From positions 164,047 to 228,046 of the forward strand of contig CAMLHZ010000005.1 of assembly GCA_946480085.1 (NCBI GenBank): a stretch of 64,000 nucleotides of DNA. Reading direction: 5' to 3'. The position numbers were made by a program, and so were the translations under genes. Source of the stretch: an uncultured Flavobacteriales bacterium (GTDB taxonomy: Bacteria > Bacteroidota > Bacteroidia > Flavobacteriales > Crocinitomicaceae). The notes under the pieces were generated by a model. The model was not told where the DNA came from. It did not search any database and saw only the letters and a list, made by a program, of their open reading frames with translations. Of this stretch, positions 60,136 through 64,000 are shown in pieces; position 1 is the stretch's first letter; the number at the start of each line of letters is the position of its first letter.

Positions 60136-60219
60136 TTTTTATCTGTTCAATGGGTTCAAAATGTTCAAAGTGTTCAAATTTTTGATTAATCCTTTTGAAC
60201 TTTTGATCCTCTTTTGAAC
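60136..60219. repeat. TTCAAA/TTTGAA repeat cluster
   Basis: TGTTCAATGGGTTCAAAATG, TTCAAAGTGTTCAAA, and TTTTGAACTTTTGATC, TTTTGAACTTA facing each other in the gap between the TolC and adaptor genes; the same type as at 52645-52745. Confidence 0.4.
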
Positions 60220-61569
60220 TTAGTTTAATGATCCTATATTTCCTGTTGTTTTGATTAAGTCTAACTCGCTTAATTTTACTTGCACTAAAGCCCGTAAGTA
60301 ATTGGTTTGTGCGTCGCGCAAAGATGTTTCTGCATTCACAACGTCTGACATTGTTGCAATTCCACCAATGAATTGTGCTTGCGTTGTTTCGTAAACTTTT
60401 CTTGCCAATTCAATGTTACGTTGCTGACTTTCCAGAGCTGCTTTATTTGTACTCAAAGCGTTGTTAGCATTGGTGCGCTGCATTTTCAAACTTTCCGTCA
60501 GGTATTTTTCATCCAATTCCAATTGCTTGATTTGGATGTTTGTTTGCTGTACGCGCGAGTTTTTCGCTAAACCATCAAAAATCGGAACACTTAGATTTAA
60601 ACCGATGTATGAATTTGGAAACCAATTCGCGTCTTTACTGAAAATGCGTAGATCGTTTTGCTGTACCTGAATTGCGGAGTGAAAACTCATTGATAGTGTA
60701 GGAATGTATCCCGATTTTATTTGTTTCAGATTCCAATTGTAAAGATCGCGTTGTGCCTGAATCAACAAGATATCTGTTGTGTTCAATGCTTCCGGATCAA
60801 CAATCAAAGAGGATTTTTCGTTCCCGTTGAAAACAGGAAGTTTAATGTTGTCTTCGAGCGGCATTCCCATGTAATATTTCAACAACATCAACTGTTTTTC
60901 ATAATTCGTAGTGCTATTCGCCAGCTCCGTTTGAAGGTTAGTGAAATTCACCGTTAGTCGATCGATATCCAATTGCTTGGCAAAGTCATTTTCAAACTGA
61001 ATTTGAGTAAGCTTTAACAAACTATCCACTTGTATTAAGTTGGATTCAACCAATGTTTTTTGCGTTAAAGTAACCTGAGCAGCATAATAGGCACTTGCGA
61101 TATCATAGATCAGTTGTTCTTCGGTCTTTTTTGCGTTGATCTCCGAAACTTTGGAACTCTGTTCAGTAATCTTCATCGCGTATATCAATGATTGATTGTA
61201 CAATACCTGTGTTGCGTCAACTCCTGCAACAACATTGTATTTGGTACCGAATTGAACAGCAACCTGAGTTCCTGGCTGGCCGATTATCTCTCCCGGAAGT
61301 ATCGAGGTTTGCAGTTGAAGATTATCGATTACTTGTGCTGAACCCGAAACTTGCGGAAGATAGTTTGATCTTGTTTCTGTTTTCATTTCATTGGTTCGCT
61401 CAATCTCCAATCTTGACTTCAAAACACCTGAATTGTTTGTTAATCCATACTGAATGCACTGCTGTAGCGTCATTTCTCCGGATTGTGCCTGGGCCAAGCT
61501 CATACTTCCACCTAAAAAGGCGAGGAGCATCAGTAAGCGCAGACGATAGTTTTGTTTTCTCCTCTTCAT
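60220..61569 (-). CDS. TolC-family outer-membrane efflux protein
   Basis: 449 residues with a signal peptide ending LAQAQ, then two repeated halves of the outer-membrane efflux domain, each with a long helix: RLEIERTNEMKTETRSNYLP, YPLQVSGSAQ-like entry, STNYEKQLMLLKYYMGMPLE, IPTLSMSFHSAIQVQQN, and LSLRDAQTNYLRALVQVKLS near the end. It forms the trimeric exit duct of the pump. It begins 5 bp after the regulator gene. Confidence 0.9.
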   Translation of the reverse strand: MKRRKQNYRLRLLMLLAFLGGSMSLAQAQSGEMTLQQCIQYGLTNNSGVLKSRLEIERTNEMKTETRSNYLPQVSGSAQVIDNLQLQTSILPGEIIGQPGTQVAVQFGTKYNVVAGVDATQVLYNQSLIYAMKITEQSSKVSEINAKKTEEQLIYDIASAYYAAQVTLTQKTLVESNLIQVDSLLKLTQIQFENDFAKQLDIDRLTVNFTNLQTELANSTTNYEKQLMLLKYYMGMPLEDNIKLPVFNGNEKSSLIVDPEALNTTDILLIQAQRDLYNWNLKQIKSGYIPTLSMSFHSAIQVQQNDLRIFSKDANWFPNSYIGLNLSVPIFDGLAKNSRVQQTNIQIKQLELDEKYLTESLKMQRTNANNALSTNKAALESQQRNIELARKVYETTQAQFIGGIATMSDVVNAETSLRDAQTNYLRALVQVKLSELDLIKTTGNIGSLN

Positions 61570-61574
61570 ACTTC

Positions 61575-62060
61575 CTATTTTATATTACTCTGTTTATTGC
61601 GATTACTCCAATCTGAGTAAAGTCGCGGAAATTCAATACTTAAGTATTCTATAAATTCAATGAAACCCATCATTTGTTGATTAAATTCCGGTGTTTCTGG
61701 TGTTCGCTGTGCAAGTGCTTCTTTCATGATTTTGATCACATCGAAGAACTTTTGAAAATTCTCGGTAAACGATTCTTCCCATTGCACAATGTTGCTCATG
61801 AAATAGCGTTTGCGGTCGCCTGGACGTGTTTTGTAAATGACACGTTGTGTAAGCTGAAGCGTATTCAGAGCGGTACTTGTCGCACTTTTACTGATTCCGA
61901 GCAATTCGCGAATTTGATCGAAAGTCAGTTCTGGCTGGTCACAAACAATAAGTAATGACATTATTCGACCTTCCATTGGCGGAACTCCATGTTTTTCATA
62001 GAATACTCCCATTCGTTCGATCAATTCTCTTTGCGTGTGTGTTAATTCAATGCTTGACAT
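61575..62060 (-). CDS. MarR/GbsR-family regulator of the efflux operon
   Basis: Winged helix-turn-helix of the GbsR/MarR group: ERMGVFYEKHGVPPMEGRIM, SLLIVCDQPELTFDQIRELL, GISKSATSTALNTLQLTQRV, then IYKTRPGDRKRYFM. The C-terminal half is helical and dimerising. It lies 5 bp upstream of the TolC gene and heads the operon. A minus-strand -7 box at 62081-62088 and inverted repeats at 62099-62131 precede it, so it probably represses its own operon and releases it when a ligand binds. Confidence 0.88.
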   Translation of the reverse strand: MSSIELTHTQRELIERMGVFYEKHGVPPMEGRIMSLLIVCDQPELTFDQIRELLGISKSATSTALNTLQLTQRVIYKTRPGDRKRYFMSNIVQWEESFTENFQKFFDVIKIMKEALAQRTPETPEFNQQMMGFIEFIEYLSIEFPRLYSDWSNRNKQSNIK

Positions 62061-62080
62061 CTATTGAAGTTTTGTTCGCA

Positions 62081-62131
62081 CAAAGTTACATGGTTTCTTT
62101 AGTTCTGGAAATACAGAACCAACAGAACTAA
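62081..62131 (-). promoter_or_regulatory. Promoter and operator of the efflux operon
   Basis: On the minus strand TAACTTTG (62088-62081) is an exact -7 box, 21 bp from the ATG at 62060. In the -33 region TTAGTTCTG (62099-62107) and CAGAACTAA (62123-62131) form a perfect 9-bp inverted repeat with a 15-nt spacer, and a third half-site CAGAAC lies at 62114-62119. Confidence 0.6.
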
Positions 62132-62240
62132 TGTTTTTAACAATTGTTTGCGATTCAAAAGTAGAATCACTGTTTTGTAGCGACAATAAAAAATCGGCGA
62201 GTGGTAGCAGTAATTAGGTGAGTGTTTTCCGAAGTAGGGG

Positions 62241-62540
62241 CGAATCATTATTCGCCCATTACTGAGGAGTATTTTAGTAGAACCAAACGAATCATCATTC
62301 GCCCATTACTGAGGAATATTTTAGTAGAAACCAAATGAATCATCATTCGCCCATTACTGAAGAACCAAACGAATCATCATTCGCCCATTACTGAGGAGTA
62401 TTTTAGTAGAAACCAAACGAATCATCATTCGCCCATTACTGAGGAATATTTTAGTAGAACCAAACGAATCATCATTCGCTGATTACCTAGAGGATTAGGC
62501 AGAAAATGAACGAATCATCACTCACTCCGACTTTAAAGAG
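62241..62540. repeat. Tandem array of a 47-bp unit
   Basis: The unit CGAATCATCATTCGCCCATT then ACTGAGGAATATTTTAGTAG then AACCAAA occurs about 5 to 6 times from 62241, with one shortened copy (near 62336-62369) and a degenerate end at 62466-62540. Each unit has a CGAAT / ATTCG inverted core. The first copy is preceded by GGGCGAAT / ATTCGCCC, a known Bacteroidota palindrome type. No frame spans it. Confidence 0.85.
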
Positions 62541-62541
62541 C

Positions 62542-62988
62542 TTAATTCAATTGATCCAGCAATCTTCCATTACTATCAAAAATGAAATCTTTGTCGTTGA
62601 CTTCAGCTTCGTAATTGATATTACCGTTGTTGAGTACAATTTTTGATGCTTCTGCTATTTTGTAGCCTCTGTAATTGGTATCGAAGTAAGTCAGAATAGA
62701 TTCCGGTAACGTACTCGAATCCATTTCGATCTCTGTTTCCAGTACCTCGCCCTTTGCATTTATCACCATAGATGTTTCGGTTACATCATGAGCGAACATT
62801 GCTTCAAAGTTTTCGCCTTCTTTCTCCCATTTTACATCCGTTTCCTGAGGGAAATGTTGTTTGAACGCGTTTTGAACGTTTTCCGGAACTTTGAAGTTGT
62901 TGTCAGATGTTTCTTTGTTCTTCGTTGGTTTCGAGGAACATGCAGCAAGTGCAAATGTAAGAATGCTAGTAGCGATAACGATTCTCAT
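62542..62988 (-). CDS. PepSY-like lipoprotein
   Basis: The ATG at 62988 gives MRIVIATSILTFALAACSS, a lipoprotein signal with Cys at residue 17. The mature domain has the repeated PepSY-like (DUF2874) units: VPENVQNAFKQHFPQETDVK then WEKEGENFEAMF, and LPESILTYFDTNYRGYKIAE followed by NINYEAEVNDKDFIFDSNGR. Such proteins are periplasmic or surface inhibitors or chaperones. The 36-residue extension upstream is not needed. Confidence 0.8.
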   Translation of the reverse strand: MRIVIATSILTFALAACSSKPTKNKETSDNNFKVPENVQNAFKQHFPQETDVKWEKEGENFEAMFAHDVTETSMVINAKGEVLETEIEMDSSTLPESILTYFDTNYRGYKIAEASKIVLNNGNINYEAEVNDKDFIFDSNGRLLDQLN

Positions 62989-63040
62989 AGGACATAATAG
63001 TTTGTAAAGCACTATAAATATACAGTAATAAAGAAAATAT

Positions 63041-63069
63041 GCAAAGACGAGACACATTGCGTTTGTGCA
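63041..63069. repeat. Degenerate palindrome of the AGACG...CGTCT family
   Basis: GCAAAGACGAGACACATTGC then GTTTGTGC: a diverged copy of the palindromes at 39151 and 39847. Confidence 0.4.
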
Positions 63070-63093
63070 TATCGGATTATATGTAAGTGGATT

Positions 63094-63133
63094 CAAAAAA
63101 AAGCGACTGCTCTCAAAGAGAACAACCGCTTTT
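63094..63133 (-). terminator. Minus-strand terminator with no obvious gene
   Basis: AAAAGCG (63099-63105) / CGCTTTT (63127-63133) with an inner TCT / AGA stem; on the minus strand it is followed by seven T's. Nothing coding lies upstream of it on that strand, so it may end an unannotated RNA or read-through from the CAP gene region. Confidence 0.55.
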
Positions 63134-63310
63134 CAACAAACTATAAACTAACAGTAAATATGCTTATGGTAAAGCATTGATCAAGGTAGCCAGGGAGGCT
63201 TGGGAAATCGGTGAAGGTTTTAATGATTACTAATGCCAAATCGTTTAGTTGCCTGAGTTGTGGATATCCAACTACAGAGAACGTGAGTGAAAGAGAAATG
63301 GTTGGGGCTT

Positions 63311-63376
63311 CGACTCCGCTCAGCCACCAACATGACTCCGCTCGGTGACCAACACGACTCCAATTAGCTACCAATC
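63311..63376. repeat. Three 22-bp tandem units
   Basis: CGACTCCGCTCAGCCACCAA plus CA; TGACTCCGCTCGGTGACCAA plus CA; CGACTCCAATTAGCTACCAA plus TC. The CTCCGCTCAGCCACC form is a frequent Bacteroidota intergenic sequence. The repeats stand 96 bp upstream of the CAP gene start. Confidence 0.75.
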
Positions 63377-63472
63377 TTTCCACCACGAACTTTAGAGTTT
63401 ACCTTTTCAATATTCTTACATTTGGAGTTATAACGAACTGATTTGAATGCTTCCCAACATATATCTGCTTTT

Positions 63473-64000
63473 TTGAACAGAATAATTCTACTTTCCTTCT
63501 TCCTCTTTCCTTTTTTGGCTAAAAGTCAAACCACCATTAATGATATCTACAACCCTGATACGGAAATTCTCAACAAGTTCATTCTTCAGGAGGTAAATAA
63601 AATCAGAAAGAAGGAAAAGGTTGAGCCACTGGAGAACAAGATTGAATTACTCCTTGCAGCTCAGGATCAGGCAGAATATATGCTTCGAAAAGAGAAGGTG
63701 ACCCATTTCCAGAAGTTTAATAAAAAGAAGAAATCGCCTAAGAACAGAGTTGACTTTTATGGCCGACAATTCAACATGGTTGGTGAGAATTGTCAGCAGA
63801 CAAACATGAAAATTGGAAATAGTCCAACGGATAAAAAGAATCCACCAATCACCACTTATGAAAAACTCGCAGAAGATTTAGTGACAAATTGGAAAAATTC
63901 TCCGCCCCATTTTCAGAATATGATTGATCCTGACTTCAAGACAACTTATGTTGCTGTTTCGGTAAATGCTGATGGTGAAGTGTATGCTTGTCAGTTGTTT
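63473..64000 (+). CDS. CAP/SCP-domain secreted protein (partial)
   Basis: An open frame runs from a TTG at 63473 to the window edge (176 codons, no stop). The N-terminus MNRIILLSFFLFPFLAKSQ (reading TTG as Met) is a signal peptide. A CAP domain is visible: ILNKFILQEVNKIRKKEKVE, GENCQQTNMKIG and the signature NWKNSPPHFQNMIDPDFKTT then VYACQLF. CAP proteins are secreted and bind lipids or act as proteases or toxins in other hosts; in bacteria the role is mostly unknown. The gene continues beyond 64000. Confidence 0.7.
   Translation, partial: MNRIILLSFFLFPFLAKSQTTINDIYNPDTEILNKFILQEVNKIRKKEKVEPLENKIELLLAAQDQAEYMLRKEKVTHFQKFNKKKKSPKNRVDFYGRQFNMVGENCQQTNMKIGNSPTDKKNPPITTYEKLAEDLVTNWKNSPPHFQNMIDPDFKTTYVAVSVNADGEVYACQLF

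Noticed and set aside
63141..63386. 81-aa minus frame
   Set aside because: Built largely from the 22-bp repeat and flanking intergenic DNA; no family.
1..64000. tRNA, rRNA, CRISPR or prophage
   Set aside because: No tRNA arms, 16S/23S stretch, spacer-repeat array, integrase or phage structural gene was recognised. The regular arrays seen (62241, 63311, 36321) are adjacent tandem units without unique spacers.

Overview
The window looks like chromosome from an AT-rich member of the Bacteroidota, most likely Flavobacteriales; a Fluviicola/Crocinitomicaceae-like organism is my guess, not proven. The evidence is: seven secreted proteins with C-terminal sorting domains of the type IX secretion system (six type A with a YPNP-like motif, one type B 'gliding-motility' tail), promoter boxes of the Bacteroidota form TAnnTTTG, few Shine-Dalgarno sequences, an ECF sigma with a barrel-fused anti-sigma, and many short intergenic palindromes. 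I see no rRNA, tRNA, CRISPR array, prophage or intact insertion sequence.

Layout. 0-10 kb: hypothetical membrane proteins, a GNAT acetyltransferase, a 2H phosphoesterase, then a divergent TetR / bestrophin / beta-carbonic-anhydrase module with a clear operator, a type IX cargo and a metallo-beta-lactamase-fold hydrolase. 10-20 kb: TonB-dependent receptor, TauE/SafE permease, a 1253-residue BNR/PKD cargo with a small charged partner, a GH5 glucanase. 20-31 kb: a septoil-knot repeat protein, a cold-shock protein with a structured leader, LRR and SBBP cargo proteins, MgtC, a YfiR-coiled coil-SpoIIE phosphatase, then an ECF sigma with a dual-membrane anti-sigma (Dma/Das-like). 31-45 kb: two paralogous outer-membrane barrels, two OmpA-type proteins, a large cargo protein, DinB, a SMUG-like DNA glycosylase, an HD phosphohydrolase, an orphan LytTR regulator, a transglutaminase-like protein, DUF2200, and a Crp/Fnr regulator whose downstream gene carries an FNR-like box. 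45-64 kb: a TPR-HTH membrane regulator, two more cargo proteins, secreted hypotheticals, DUF4256, a four-gene RND efflux operon led by a MarR/GbsR regulator with its own operator, a 47-bp tandem array, a PepSY-like lipoprotein and the start of a CAP-domain protein cut by the right edge.

How the genes work together. Most of the window is envelope and surface biology: exported adhesin- or enzyme-like cargo, barrels, lipoproteins, efflux, and the regulators that sense envelope or small-molecule state. The regulatory units best supported by sequence are TetR-bestrophin-carbonic anhydrase (bicarbonate handling), sigma/anti-sigma (envelope stress or vesiculation), Crp/Fnr with its adjacent target, and MarR-TolC-MFP-RND (efflux). 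Three intergenic segments share a GATTTAGGTGG-like start followed by a GC-rich hairpin and may be small RNAs of one family.
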